From the NCBI GenBank assembly GCA_027490095.1, contig JAIXYT010000051.1, forward strand, positions 1-64,000: a stretch of 64,000 nt of DNA. Direction: 5' to 3'. Below the pieces are notes generated by a model that saw only the letters and a list, made by a program, of their open reading frames with translations, was not told where the DNA came from and made no database searches. How positions within the stretch are numbered: position 1 is the first letter of the stretch; the number at the start of each line of letters is the position of its first letter. Source of the DNA: Sphingomonadales bacterium (lineage in GTDB: Bacteria; Pseudomonadota; Alphaproteobacteria; Sphingomonadales; Sphingomonadaceae). Positions 53,410 to 61,772 of the stretch are shown here, piece by piece. The position numbers and the translations under genes were made by a program.

Positions 53410-53624
53410 TGGTCACGTCCCGTGCCGGGAAGCGGCCCGACGGCAAAAAGCCCCCCGCCAATGATCAAGGAGACTGCCTGCGCAAGGCCATGTGCCTGCA
53501 TCGGATCGGATCCGAGGACGACAGCAACCATCGCAAGCCCAGCCCAGGTCGAGCTCTCGGCAAGGCGCAGACGCAGCCATGCCAGCACTGCCCCAAGGGG
53601 CAGCCCATCCAGAAACGCCTTCAT
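53406..53624 (-). CDS. small membrane protein between terminase and portal
   Basis: 72 residues with two hydrophobic segments (TWAGLAMVAVVLG and AVSLIIGGGLFAVGPLPG) and an N-terminal amphipathic stretch. It has the size and topology of a holin-like or membrane-anchored protein but no diagnostic motif. It overlaps the portal gene by 4 bp, so it is expressed with the cluster. No endolysin other than the tail peptidase is nearby. Confidence 0.65.
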   Translation of the reverse strand: MKAFLDGLPLGAVLAWLRLRLAESSTWAGLAMVAVVLGSDPMQAHGLAQAVSLIIGGGLFAVGPLPGTGRDQ

Positions 53625-53637
53625 CGGTTTCTCCTGT

Positions 53638-54948
53638 TCAGCCGCCCAGCAGGCGGACCTGCGGGCCGGGCCCGCGTCCTCCCAGCATCAGTTCAGTCAG
53701 CGCCCAGACAAGTGCGTCCGCCCGATCGGGCGAGGTGCCCGGCCCGACATAGCCGCCGCCAAGAACAAGCCCGCACAACTCGTCCTCCAGCTGCGGGAAA
53801 TGCCCGACATGGCGCACCCGGCCGGCGGAATAGAGCGCCGAGACCGGCTCGGCCCGCGCGGCTTTCCCGCGACTGGCGCGAACCTGCTTGACCGGCAGGT
53901 TGATGGAGGCCGCCCGCAGGATGCTTTCCACCATGTCCCCGCCATTGTTGGTCTCCACCACCACCCGATCGGCCTGGTGGCGCTCGAAGGCGGCCGCCAC
54001 TGCTGCAGCCCAGGCTTCGGGTGTCGTGCCTTGAACGCTGGCGTCCGCCAGAACATGTCCCACGCCCCGCGCATCGATACCCGCAATCACGACGCCGCAC
54101 CCCCCGGGCCCGGCCGGGGGATCGACACCAACAACCACCCGTACAAGGTCGGGGGCGGCTGCCGCCCGGCAGGCCGCCAGTCCGTCAAGGGTCCACAACG
54201 CGCCTTCCTGGGCCTCGAGCAACTCGCCCAGCAATTCCTGTCGCCCCAGGCTCGTGCCCGCGTAACTGCTGGCGAGATCGTCGAGATAGTCCCGAGGAAG
54301 ATTGGCACGATTGTCGAATGTCGTTCCCCGCGTGACGACCGTACCCGGCATGTCCAGCAGCGCCCTCAGCAGGGGCAGGGCGCGCGGCGTCGTGGTCACG
54401 ACCACCTGCGGGTGGCGCCCCAACCTCAGGCCCATCCGCAGATTGTCCCATGCCTCCCGTGGCTTGGGCCAGGCCGCCAGCTCGTCACACCAGGCGAAAT
54501 GAAACTGGGGCCCGCGAAGCTGGTTGGGTTCCGCCGCCGACAGCACGAATGCCTGCGCCCCGTTCGGCCAGGCCAGCAGGCGCCGGGATGGCAACCATTC
54601 CGGTTCGAAGTCAGAGCCTGAAACAGCCAACAGGCCCGACTCCCCTTCCACCATCACCGACATCACGTCATGGGCCGACACCCCGACAAGGGCAAACCTC
54701 GCATCCGGGACACGCCGGGCCTGTTCCGTCACCCACTCCGCACCGGCCCGGGTCTTTCCGAATCCACGGCCGGCCAGGATCAACCATTGGGACCAGGCAC
54801 CGGCCGGAGCCAGTTGCGAAGGCCGCGCAGTCCAACCCCAGCTCTGCGCCATGTCCGCCAGAAGCTCCGCCGGCACATCGCCAATCACCCGGTCAAGATC
54901 GGCTGGCGCCAGCAGGGCAAGGCGCTCAAGCACCGACTGCTCCGCCAC
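53638..54948 (-). CDS. large terminase subunit (GTA gp2)
   Basis: 436 residues from a GTG with GGAGGAGG upstream. ATPase: Walker A LAGRGFGKTRAG, Walker B FAWCDELAAW, coupling VVVTTTPRALPLL. Nuclease: the acidic residues in VGVDPPAGPGG, VVETNNGGDMV and SPDRADALVWALTEL. It drives DNA packaging. GTA terminases package host DNA by headfuls; no small terminase or cos-type site is seen beside it. Confidence 0.93.
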   Translation of the reverse strand: MAEQSVLERLALLAPADLDRVIGDVPAELLADMAQSWGWTARPSQLAPAGAWSQWLILAGRGFGKTRAGAEWVTEQARRVPDARFALVGVSAHDVMSVMVEGESGLLAVSGSDFEPEWLPSRRLLAWPNGAQAFVLSAAEPNQLRGPQFHFAWCDELAAWPKPREAWDNLRMGLRLGRHPQVVVTTTPRALPLLRALLDMPGTVVTRGTTFDNRANLPRDYLDDLASSYAGTSLGRQELLGELLEAQEGALWTLDGLAACRAAAAPDLVRVVVGVDPPAGPGGCGVVIAGIDARGVGHVLADASVQGTTPEAWAAAVAAAFERHQADRVVVETNNGGDMVESILRAASINLPVKQVRASRGKAARAEPVSALYSAGRVRHVGHFPQLEDELCGLVLGGGYVGPGTSPDRADALVWALTELMLGGRGPGPQVRLLGG

Positions 54949-55011
54949 GCGCCCCTCCTCCGATCCGGAACCCGCCCCGCGTCAGCCGCAACTCCGGAGC
55001 ATGCCCAATCT

Positions 55012-55533
55012 CTATACCGGAGCGTCACGATTGTCAAGGCTTATTTTACCATATTGGTTTTCGTAGTGACGCACGAGACGATCGAGGGCCAGCTGCAGGA
55101 CCAGCTTGGCCGCTCGTGTGGGCCACCCAAGGGCGCGCTCCGCGTTCGCAAGCCCCTCCCCTTCGCATGCAACGCGCCAAAGCACGTCCGAAAGGCCCGG
55201 GCCGACGAACTCCAGGGCCCGATCGAAGCGGCGCTTCGCATCGATCGATCGCAGAGACTGCTCCTGAGCGCCCGCTCCGCCTCGTTCATTCCGGCCGACC
55301 AGCGCAGGCTCCCATCGCATCGTCACCCGCGCACCCAGTCCCGCAAGCGCATGATCAGCCCGCAACCGCTCGGCTGCAGCCAGCTGAAGCGGGGTCAGAT
55401 GCCCCCGGCGTGCCAGCCACGCGAGCGGCGACTCGACCAGGTTCACCGACACCAGCTGCCGATCCACGCGATCGCACGGGGCAAGCATGCGCTGCCCGAT
55501 TTCCCGATTCGGATAATCTGTCGCATCCAACAT
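55012..55533 (-). CDS. DUF6456 protein, candidate GTA activator (GafZ-like)
   Basis: 173 residues, with AGGAGAG upstream of ATG 55533. The DUF6456 core is clear: ESPLAWLARRGHLTPLQLAAAERLRADHALAGLGARVTMRW, read in parts, then AKRRFDRALEFVGPGLSDVLWRVACEGEGL and a helix-turn-helix-like C-terminus (GWPTRAAKLVLQLALDRLVRHY). DUF6456 domains occur in the C-terminal part of GTA activators (GafA of Rhodobacter, GafZ of Caulobacter), where they contact RNA polymerase. It ends 63 bp before the terminase start on the same strand, so it could be the first gene of the cluster's transcript. Confidence 0.75.
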   Translation of the reverse strand: MLDATDYPNREIGQRMLAPCDRVDRQLVSVNLVESPLAWLARRGHLTPLQLAAAERLRADHALAGLGARVTMRWEPALVGRNERGGAGAQEQSLRSIDAKRRFDRALEFVGPGLSDVLWRVACEGEGLANAERALGWPTRAAKLVLQLALDRLVRHYENQYGKISLDNRDAPV

Positions 55534-55568
55534 ATTGATCTCTCCTCTCGACATCGCCCGACACCTGC

Positions 55569-55591
55569 CATACTGGTATGTCTGTAGGACA
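55569..55591. promoter_or_regulatory. overlapping dyads between DUF6456 and XRE genes
   Basis: CATAC-TG-GTATG (55569-55580) and TGTC-TGTAG-GACA (55579-55591) overlap in the 78-bp divergent gap. They are in the right place to be the operator of the XRE regulator, controlling itself and the DUF6456 gene. Confidence 0.5.
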
Positions 55592-55611
55592 GGGCATCTC
55601 GGGAGAAGGCG

Positions 55612-56175
55612 ATGCGCAACAGGCTGCGGGAGATTCGCAAGGCGCAAGGATTGACCCTCGCCGACGTGGCCGCGAAATGCATGCCGCCGACGACTGCGGT
55701 CACCATCGGCCGGCTGGAGACAGGCACGAGGCAACTCACGGTGCCGTGGATCGAGAAGCTATCCCACGCCCTCGGCGTGGAGCCGCGCCAGCTGATTGCA
55801 CAGGAAAGCGACGCCACGCTGCCGGTCGCAGCCCAATTGGCAGCGGATGGCGCGCAGGCGCTGACGACCCCCCTGCAGATCTCGCCACCCGCACCGTTCC
55901 CGAACGCGATCGCACTGCTGGTCAGGGATTCGCAGGGCGACTACCGCGCAGGCGACCAGCTCTGGCTCGAGCAACTGCCGCCCGACCGCTATGCCGAGGC
56001 CGTCAACACCGACATCCTCGCACCCCGTCCCGTCGGCAGGTTTGTCTTCGGGCGCCTGGTCGCCACCGAAGGGGCTCGGCTGCACATTCTGCCCACAAAG
56101 GCCGGCAGCCGGCAGACGGTTGTCGCAGACACGCCATGGATTGCCCGAATCCGGACCTTGGTCCGGACCTTCTGA
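55612..56175 (+). CDS. XRE-family regulator, candidate GTA repressor
   Basis: 187 residues, GGGAGAAGG before the ATG. The N-terminal helix-turn-helix spans residues ~1-62 (LREIRKAQGLTLADVAAKC, VTIGRLETGTRQLTVPWIEKLSHALGV). The C-terminal part (about 95-187) resembles a LexA/S24-type fold (LLVRDSQGDYRAGDQLWLEQL, GRFVFGRLVATEG), but the SM pair is SQ and no clear catalytic Lys follows, so self-cleavage is unlikely. Divergent from the DUF6456 gene with dyads between. Caulobacter GTA production is held down by a repressor acting on its activator genes; a similar circuit is suggested. Confidence 0.75.
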   Translation: MRNRLREIRKAQGLTLADVAAKCMPPTTAVTIGRLETGTRQLTVPWIEKLSHALGVEPRQLIAQESDATLPVAAQLAADGAQALTTPLQISPPAPFPNAIALLVRDSQGDYRAGDQLWLEQLPPDRYAEAVNTDILAPRPVGRFVFGRLVATEGARLHILPTKAGSRQTVVADTPWIARIRTLVRTF

Positions 56176-56178
56176 GGG

Positions 56179-56733
56179 CTACAGACGGGGGAGCGTCACA
56201 CCCCTTTGCCCCATGTATTTGCCGGCCCTGTCGGCATAGCTGGTCTCACAGACCCCGTCGCCCTTCAGAAACAGGAACTGGCAGGCTCCCTCATTCGCGT
56301 AGATCCTCGCCGGAAGCGGCGTCGTGTTGGAAAACTCCAGCGTGACATGCCCCTCCCACTCGGGTTCCAGGGGAGTCACATTCACGATGATCCCGCAGCG
56401 CGCATAGGTGCTCTTGCCAAGGCAGATGACCAGCACGTCGCGCGGTACGCGGAAATACTCGACCGTCCTTGCGAGCGCAAAGCTGTTCGGCGGGATCACG
56501 CAGACATCCGTCTTCCGATCCACGAAGCTCTGGTCCGAAAAGGCCTTCGGATCCACAATCGCGCTGTCCACATTGGTAAAGATCTTGAACTCGTCCGACA
56601 CGCGCGCGTCATAGCCATAGCTGGACAGGCCATAGGAAATGCAGCCATCCCGCTTCTGCGCTTCCACGAACGGCTCAATCATGCCGTCGCGCAGCGCCCG
56701 CTCCCGGATCCATCTGTCCGGCATCACGCCCAT
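56179..56733 (-). CDS. dcd: dCTP deaminase
   Basis: 184 residues. It deaminates dCTP to dUTP for thymidylate synthesis. Family marks: [84 protein letters not shown] (catalytic Glu in the LEPEWEG block), and [15 protein letters not shown]. It is tail-to-tail with the XRE gene. ATG at 56733 gives the usual MGVMPDRWI start. Confidence 0.96.
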   Translation of the reverse strand: MGVMPDRWIRERALRDGMIEPFVEAQKRDGCISYGLSSYGYDARVSDEFKIFTNVDSAIVDPKAFSDQSFVDRKTDVCVIPPNSFALARTVEYFRVPRDVLVICLGKSTYARCGIIVNVTPLEPEWEGHVTLEFSNTTPLPARIYANEGACQFLFLKGDGVCETSYADRAGKYMGQRGVTLPRL

Positions 56734-56743
56734 CGAAATCCTC

Positions 56744-57229
56744 CTATTGCCGGATGTGAAGCACACAGATCAGCGTGAACAGCCGCCGTGCCGTGTCGAA
56801 GTCGGTTTCCACCTTGCCGTCAAGCCGCTCCAGCAACAGCTCGGCCGCCGAATTGTGGATGCCCCTGCGGGCCATGTCGATCGTCTCGATCGCGCTCGGC
56901 GAGCTGTTCCGGATCGCCTTGTAATAGCTGTCGCAGATCGCGAAATACTCGCGCACCACCCGGCGGAACGGGGCCAGCCCCAGCAGGACCGTCCCCGCTG
57001 CGACCCCACCCTCCTCGCTGAGGTCCATCGCCAGCCGACCGTCCTCCACGCGCAGCGTCAGGCGCCAGGGCCCGGTGCCGCCCAGCTCGACCGGCCGAAA
57101 GACATTCCCCTCCAGCAGGTCGAAGATGGCGACGCGACGCTCCTGTTCCACATCGGCATTGCGCCAGATGACCGTCCGCTCGTCGAGCTCGACCGCAACG
57201 ATCCTGTGACTGTCCGCGCCGTCCGCCAT
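56744..57229 (-). CDS. UPF0262 family protein
   Basis: 161 residues. UPF0262 blocks: [70 protein letters not shown] and [26 protein letters not shown], read in parts. Widespread in alphaproteobacteria and of unknown function. It is 10 bp upstream of dcd on the same strand. Confidence 0.9.
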   Translation of the reverse strand: MADGADSHRIVAVELDERTVIWRNADVEQERRVAIFDLLEGNVFRPVELGGTGPWRLTLRVEDGRLAMDLSEEGGVAAGTVLLGLAPFRRVVREYFAICDSYYKAIRNSSPSAIETIDMARRGIHNSAAELLLERLDGKVETDFDTARRLFTLICVLHIRQ

Positions 57230-57280
57230 GGCAGCAGACCCTAAAGCCCGCGCCCGCTATGGCAAGTCACGACTGCCGGC

Positions 57281-58801
57281 TCAGGCCAGTGCCGACAGGA
57301 ACCGTGCAGCGTCGGATCGGATCTCGGCCTGCCGCTCGGGCGCAAACCGGCGCCACCCGTCATAGACGGTCCACATCCGCTGGTTCTTCGACAGCAGGGC
57401 CTCATGCCGGGCCAGGAAATCCCAGTAGAGATAGGAAAAGGGGCAGGCATCAGGCCCGGACTTCACCTTCAGGCTGTACCGGCACTTGCCGCAGTGATTG
57501 CCCATCCGATTGATGTAGGCGCCGCCGGCCGCATAGGGCTTCGAGCCCAGCAACCCGCCGTCGGCAAACTGGCTCATGCCGATCACGTTGGGCGCTTCCA
57601 CCCACTCATAGGCATCCGCATAGACCACAAGGAACCACTCGTGCAGTTCGAACGGGTCCACGCCGGCGAGCAGCGCGAAATTGCCCAGCACCATCAGCCG
57701 CTGGATGTGATGCGCATAGGCGAGGTCCCGCGTCTGTTCGAAAGCCGCATCGAAACAGCGCATGCCGCTGCCGCCCTGCCAGTAGATGGCCGGGAGCCGT
57801 CTGTCGGCCCCCAGTGCATTGCGCTGCACATAGTCCGGCCCTTCCAGCAGATAAATGCCGCGCACATACTCCCGCCAACCCAGGATCTGCCGGACGAAAC
57901 CCTCCACCGCGTTCAGGGGCGCACCCGCCTCGATCGCGGCCACGGCCGCATCGATGCATTCGCGCGGGTCCAGAAGGCCAAGATTGATCGAAGTCGACAG
58001 CAGCGCGTGGAACAAGGTTGCCTCGCCCTCCACCAGCGCATCCTGGTAATCCCCGAAATGCACCAGCCGCTCGCGCACGAAGCAGCTCAGCGCCTCCAAT
58101 GCCCCGGCGCGGGTGACAGGCCAGTTGAACCGGTCCAGCGTCCCGAAATGGACGGGAAACTGCGCCTCGACCATCGCTATGACCTCGCGGGTCACGGCAT
58201 CCGGAGCAAACCGTGGAGCTTCGGGCACCTTCATGCCGCCGGGAAGCGCCTTCCGGTTCTCCTTGTCGAAGTTCCACTGGCCGCCGACAGGCACCCCGTC
58301 CACCATCAATATGCCGGTCGTCTCCCGCTGCCAGCGATAGAAATCCTCCATCCGCAGCCGCTTGCGCGTCCCGGCCCAGGCCCGGAATGCGTCTGCCGAA
58401 ACCAGGAAGCGGTCATCCTCGATCAGCTCCACCGGCACGCCTGCCGCATCGGCCCAGCGCGCCTGCATCTCCATCACCCGATGTTCCGCTGCCTGAACCG
58501 CCACAACCCGCTGCGCACCATGGCGCCCGACGGCCGCGACCAGCTCGGCCGTCAGCCCTCCCAGGTTCCCGGGCTCATCAAGGCGCCGATAGTCGACCGT
58601 CCATCCCGCGCTCCGCAAGGTGGCTGCAAAATGCCGCATCGCCGAAAACACCAAAACAAGCTTCTGCTTGTGATGCGGCACATAGCCAGCCTCTTCACCG
58701 ACTTCTGCCATCAGCACCACGGCGTCGGCGCGCGAAACCGACCGCAGGCTCGCAAGCCCTTCGGAAAGCTGATCACCCAGAATGGGAACGATGATCGTCA
58801 T
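57281..58801 (-). CDS. FeS-type cryptochrome/photolyase (FeS-BCP, PhrB-like)
   Basis: 506 residues. The N-terminal antenna domain opens IIVPILGDQL. The FAD-binding helical domain includes RLRMEDFYRWQRE, FGTLDRFNWPVTR, GFVRQILGWREYVRG, and HHIQRLMVLGNFALLAGVDP. Cys437, Cys440 and Cys453 (HCGKCRYS..DACPFSY) plus one Cys in MRCFDAAFE make the four ligands of a 4Fe-4S cluster. This is the signature of (6-4) photolyases such as Agrobacterium PhrB. GGGAGGG precedes the ATG. Confidence 0.93.
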   Translation of the reverse strand: MTIIVPILGDQLSEGLASLRSVSRADAVVLMAEVGEEAGYVPHHKQKLVLVFSAMRHFAATLRSAGWTVDYRRLDEPGNLGGLTAELVAAVGRHGAQRVVAVQAAEHRVMEMQARWADAAGVPVELIEDDRFLVSADAFRAWAGTRKRLRMEDFYRWQRETTGILMVDGVPVGGQWNFDKENRKALPGGMKVPEAPRFAPDAVTREVIAMVEAQFPVHFGTLDRFNWPVTRAGALEALSCFVRERLVHFGDYQDALVEGEATLFHALLSTSINLGLLDPRECIDAAVAAIEAGAPLNAVEGFVRQILGWREYVRGIYLLEGPDYVQRNALGADRRLPAIYWQGGSGMRCFDAAFEQTRDLAYAHHIQRLMVLGNFALLAGVDPFELHEWFLVVYADAYEWVEAPNVIGMSQFADGGLLGSKPYAAGGAYINRMGNHCGKCRYSLKVKSGPDACPFSYLYWDFLARHEALLSKNQRMWTVYDGWRRFAPERQAEIRSDAARFLSALA

Positions 58802-58899
58802 GGACCGGCCCTCCCATGCCTTGCCAAGCCCGCCAAGCCGCCGCATCGTCGCGGGGGAAAGCGGGTCCCGGCCCCGTACCGACAGCTGAGGAGATCAAC

Positions 58900-59163
58900 A
58901 TGACTGTCCGCCACTTCGTCCTTCTGCCCCTGGTTGCGCTGGCCCTGCCGGCAACGGCCCAGCAGCCGCAGCCCGGCAAATTCTTCGATGCAACCGACAC
59001 CAACAAGGATGGCGTCCTCAGCAAGGCCGAGTGGGAAGCCGCAGGCCGCCGGCCAGAGGGATTTGCCATGATGGACAGCAACAAGGACGGAAAGGTGACC
59101 AAGGCCGAAGGCCAGGCCGCCATGCAGAAGATGATGGAGATGCGCTCCCAGCAGGCCCAGTGA
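58900..59163 (+). CDS. small secreted EF-hand protein
   Basis: 87 residues. A signal peptide (LLPLVALALPATAQ) is followed by two EF-hand loops, DTNKDGVLSKAE and DSNKDGKVTKAE, each with the full set of acidic ligands, and a helical Met/Gln-rich tail. It probably binds calcium in the periplasm. GAGGAG precedes the ATG. It is divergent from the photolyase gene. Confidence 0.85.
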   Translation: MTVRHFVLLPLVALALPATAQQPQPGKFFDATDTNKDGVLSKAEWEAAGRRPEGFAMMDSNKDGKVTKAEGQAAMQKMMEMRSQQAQ

Positions 59164-59176
59164 TGGGCCGCGGGCG

Positions 59177-59686
59177 CTAGGCCGGCTCGAAGTCGACCAT
59201 CAGATCCCCCGACAGTTCCTCCAGAGCCGCCTGCAGGGCGGCGTGTGACAGCCCTTCCGGCAGCGTCAGCCGGGTCCGGGCGTGGAACATCTCCGCGCCC
59301 GACCAGGCGCTGGGGTCCGTCCGGGTTTCGAGCTCGACGATATTGGCCCCGAGCCGGGCCAGTACCGCGCTGATTTCATGAACGATTCCAGGCCGGTCCT
59401 GGCCCGTCAGGCTCAGTTCGACCACCTCGCCGGGGTCGAGTTCCTCATCGGCGGGGACGATCTCGACCCTGAGCTCCGAGGCGACTGACTGCTGCAGGTT
59501 CGCGCGCAGGCGCTCGACGCCGCTCGGCGACAGGTCGACAAGTGCGGAGCCGACGAATTTTCCGCCGAGTCGAGACAGATAGCTTTCCAGCCAGTTGCCG
59601 CCGGCGTCGAGAACGGCGGCTGCAAGCGCCTGTGTCAGCCCCGGCCGGTCGGCACCCATCACAGTCAGCAGGATTCTGGTCTGCAC
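59177..59686 (-). CDS. ACT-domain protein, GcvR-like
   Basis: 169 residues with two ACT domains: ILLTVMGADRPGLTQALAAAVLDAGGNWLES (about 4-75) and VELSLTGQDRPGIVHEISAVLARLGANIVEL (about 89-165), read in parts. Tandem ACT of this size is the GcvR (glycine cleavage repressor accessory) type. Ligand binding is inferred. It is downstream of the FAD oxidoreductase gene on the same strand. Confidence 0.85.
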   Translation of the reverse strand: MQTRILLTVMGADRPGLTQALAAAVLDAGGNWLESYLSRLGGKFVGSALVDLSPSGVERLRANLQQSVASELRVEIVPADEELDPGEVVELSLTGQDRPGIVHEISAVLARLGANIVELETRTDPSAWSGAEMFHARTRLTLPEGLSHAALQAALEELSGDLMVDFEPA

Positions 59687-59773
59687 CCGAAATCTCCCCA
59701 GATCTTGTTGGAGCAGAGGCTAGCGGCTGGGCTGGTCCATGCAACCCCGGCTCTGCATCACATACATGACATG

Positions 59774-61351
59774 TCAGCTGTATTTGAGCAGTTCCCGCGC
59801 CGCATTGTGGCCCGGTGCGCCCGTCACACCGCCGCCGGGATGCGTGCCCGCGCCGCACATCCACAGATTGGCGACAGGCCCGGCGTAGGCCGCATGGCCA
59901 ACCACGGGACGCGCGGACCAGAGCTGGTCCAGCCCCATCGCGCCATGAAAGATGTCGCCGCCTGCAAGGCCGAAGCGCTCCTCGAGATCGGTCGGGCTCA
60001 GGACCAGCCGGCCGAGGACCGACGCACGGAAGCCTGGCGCCAGCGCTTCGATGGTGTCGATCACCAGATCGGCAGCCTCTTCCCGCGCATCGGCCCAGTC
60101 TCGGCCATCGGGGAGGACTGGGGCGAACTGCTGGCAGAACAGGCTGGCGACGTGGGCGCGCGCGGGCGCGAGGCTGTCGTCGAGCGTGGAGGGAATCAGC
60201 ATCTCGACGATCGGTTGCCGCGACCAGCCATGGGCCCGGGCGTCGCTGAAGGCGCGGTCCATGTAATCGAGCGACGGGGCGATCACGATCCCGCTGGCAA
60301 GGTGGGGGCCGGGCTCGGGCAGGCAGGTGAAGCGCGGTAGCTCGCTGAGCGCAACATTCATGCGGAAGGTGCCGGAGCCGACCCGGTAGCCCTTCATCCG
60401 GCGCGCGAAATCGGCCGGAAGATCGGCCTCGTCGATAAGGCGACCGTAGAGCAGCTTGGGCCCGACATTTGCGACGATGTGGCGCGCGAACAGCTCGCGG
60501 CCGTCTTCCAGCCGGGCGCCGACCGCTCGGCCGCCGTCGACCAGCACTTTCGCGACGGGGGCATCGGTGAGGATGGTCACGCCGGCAGCTTCGCAGGCCT
60601 TTCGCATGGCCTGGGTGATCGCACCCATGCCGCCGACCGCATGGGCCCAGGCGCCCTTCACATTGTCGACCTCGCCGAAGACGTGGTGGAGGAGGACATA
60701 GGCGCTGCCGGGCGTGTCGGGGCTGGCATAGTTTCCAACCACCGCATCGAAACCGAAGGCCGCCTTCAGTTCCGCGCTCTCGAACCAGCTGTCGAGGACG
60801 TCGCGCGCGCTCTTGGTGAAGAGCTCGACGACATCGCGCTGGGCCTCGACGGAGAGATGCCTGAGCGCCCACCCCTGGGTTGCAGCAGCCAGCAGGCTGC
60901 GCAGGCCCCCGCCGGCGTTCGGTGGCGTCTGGAGTGCAAGCGCACGCAGCACATCGGCGACTCGTTCGAGCGCGTGGTGATAGGCGGGAAGAACTTCGGC
61001 ATCGCGTGCCGAGAACTTCGCGACCTCGGCCTGCGTTGCCGCAAGGCTGCCGCCCATCTTCAGGTAGCGCCGGTCGTCCAAGGGCAGGAAGTTCGCGAGC
61101 GGCCTCTGGACGAAGCTGAGGCCGTGGCGCTTCAGCCCCATGTCGGCGATGATCCTGGGCTGCAGCAGGCTGACGGTGTAGCTGGCGGTCGAGTTGCGGA
61201 AGCCCGGGTGAAATTCCTCGGTGACGGCGGCGCCGCCGACGACCGAACGGCGCTCGGCGATGACGACCTTCCAGCCGGCGCGCGCCAGATACCAGGCGCA
61301 CACGAGGCCGTTGTGGCCACCGCCGATGATGAGCGCGTCGGGTTTCGACAT
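59774..61351 (-). CDS. FAD-dependent oxidoreductase (phytoene-desaturase/PYROXD2-like)
   Basis: 525 residues. The N-terminal dinucleotide motif is DALIIGGGHNGLVCAWYLARAGWKVVIAE. Next are the GGAAVTEEFHPGF segment, GGMGAITQAM in the middle, and the C-terminal FAD motif LWMCGAGTHPGGGVTGAPGHNAA. This arrangement is that of the NAD(P)/FAD oxidoreductase group that includes PYROXD2 and CrtI relatives. No carotenoid genes are nearby, so the substrate is open. Confidence 0.87.
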   Translation of the reverse strand: MSKPDALIIGGGHNGLVCAWYLARAGWKVVIAERRSVVGGAAVTEEFHPGFRNSTASYTVSLLQPRIIADMGLKRHGLSFVQRPLANFLPLDDRRYLKMGGSLAATQAEVAKFSARDAEVLPAYHHALERVADVLRALALQTPPNAGGGLRSLLAAATQGWALRHLSVEAQRDVVELFTKSARDVLDSWFESAELKAAFGFDAVVGNYASPDTPGSAYVLLHHVFGEVDNVKGAWAHAVGGMGAITQAMRKACEAAGVTILTDAPVAKVLVDGGRAVGARLEDGRELFARHIVANVGPKLLYGRLIDEADLPADFARRMKGYRVGSGTFRMNVALSELPRFTCLPEPGPHLASGIVIAPSLDYMDRAFSDARAHGWSRQPIVEMLIPSTLDDSLAPARAHVASLFCQQFAPVLPDGRDWADAREEAADLVIDTIEALAPGFRASVLGRLVLSPTDLEERFGLAGGDIFHGAMGLDQLWSARPVVGHAAYAGPVANLWMCGAGTHPGGGVTGAPGHNAARELLKYS

Positions 61352-61537
61352 CCTCGGGCCTTAGCAGGGCGACCCGGCGGGGCAAATCGAGCGGCCAAGG
61401 TTCAGGCCCGCAAGGGCCCGCAAGCGAGACCGCGCGCCGCGGCCAGTGCCGCGCCCCGTCCGGAGGGCTTCGCCCGTGAGGACAAAGAACAGCTGGTGGT
61501 GGAAGAAGTCAGTCGCGAACGAGGCTCGGCTTTCCCG

Positions 61538-61696
61538 CAGCCTGTTATCGGGCCATTTAACAGGCTGAGGCTGAGTTTCAGCGTGTGCCATGCCAGCTGT
61601 AGCGACCACAACCTGCTGATTTAGCGTCGAATTCTGAAGCCCTCAAAGGACGGCAAACAGGCAGTTAACAGTCTGATAACAGGCAAAGATCAGGCT
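61538..61696. repeat. cluster of 11-bp-spaced AACAGGC-type repeats in a gene-free gap
   Basis: The 421-bp gap 61352-61772 has no supported gene. It holds an inverted repeat CAGCCTGTTA / TAACAGGCTG (61538-61567, 10-nt loop). It also holds direct repeats at exact 11-bp steps: GCAAACAGGCA (61653), GTTAACAGTCT (61664), GATAACAGGCA (61675) and AAGATCAGGCT (61686). On the minus strand they read CTGTTAT-N4-CTGTTAA-N4-CTGTTTG, close in form to a PHO box. Confidence 0.55.
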
Positions 61697-61772
61697 GCAG
61701 CCGGCCATTCCTGTTCCCGTGTGAGCTGTGCTCGCCATGGCAGAGCCTCCTGTGCGGGGCTAAGGAAGCCAA

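Larger units (their letters stand above)
38039..54948 (-). mobile_element. gene transfer agent (GTA)-like structural cluster
   Basis: About 17 kb with genes in the order known from RcGTA: large terminase, portal, prohead protease, capsid, connector, stopper, tail terminator, major tail protein, chaperones, tape measure, DUF2460, DUF2163, NlpC/P60 peptidase and baseplate protein. It is followed by DUF2793. All are on one strand with tight overlaps. There is no integrase, repressor cassette of temperate-phage type, replication, lysis gene or att duplication. The small-protein sizes (tape measure 179 residues) fit a GTA better than an active prophage. Whether particles are made cannot be told from sequence. 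Confidence 0.85.

Noticed and set aside
52369-54621. ~750-codon plus-strand frame opposite portal and terminase
   Set aside because: Antisense shadow in GC-rich DNA; Pro/Gln/Arg-rich with no domain, while the minus strand encodes intact portal and terminase.
38039-54948. Intact temperate prophage
   Set aside because: No integrase, excisionase, replication genes, classical lysis cassette or att repeats were seen, and gene sizes and order match a GTA.
61361-61609. 82-codon minus-strand frame upstream of the FAD oxidoreductase
   Set aside because: No ribosome binding site or recognisable family, Arg/Gly-rich composition, and it runs through the repeat-bearing gap.
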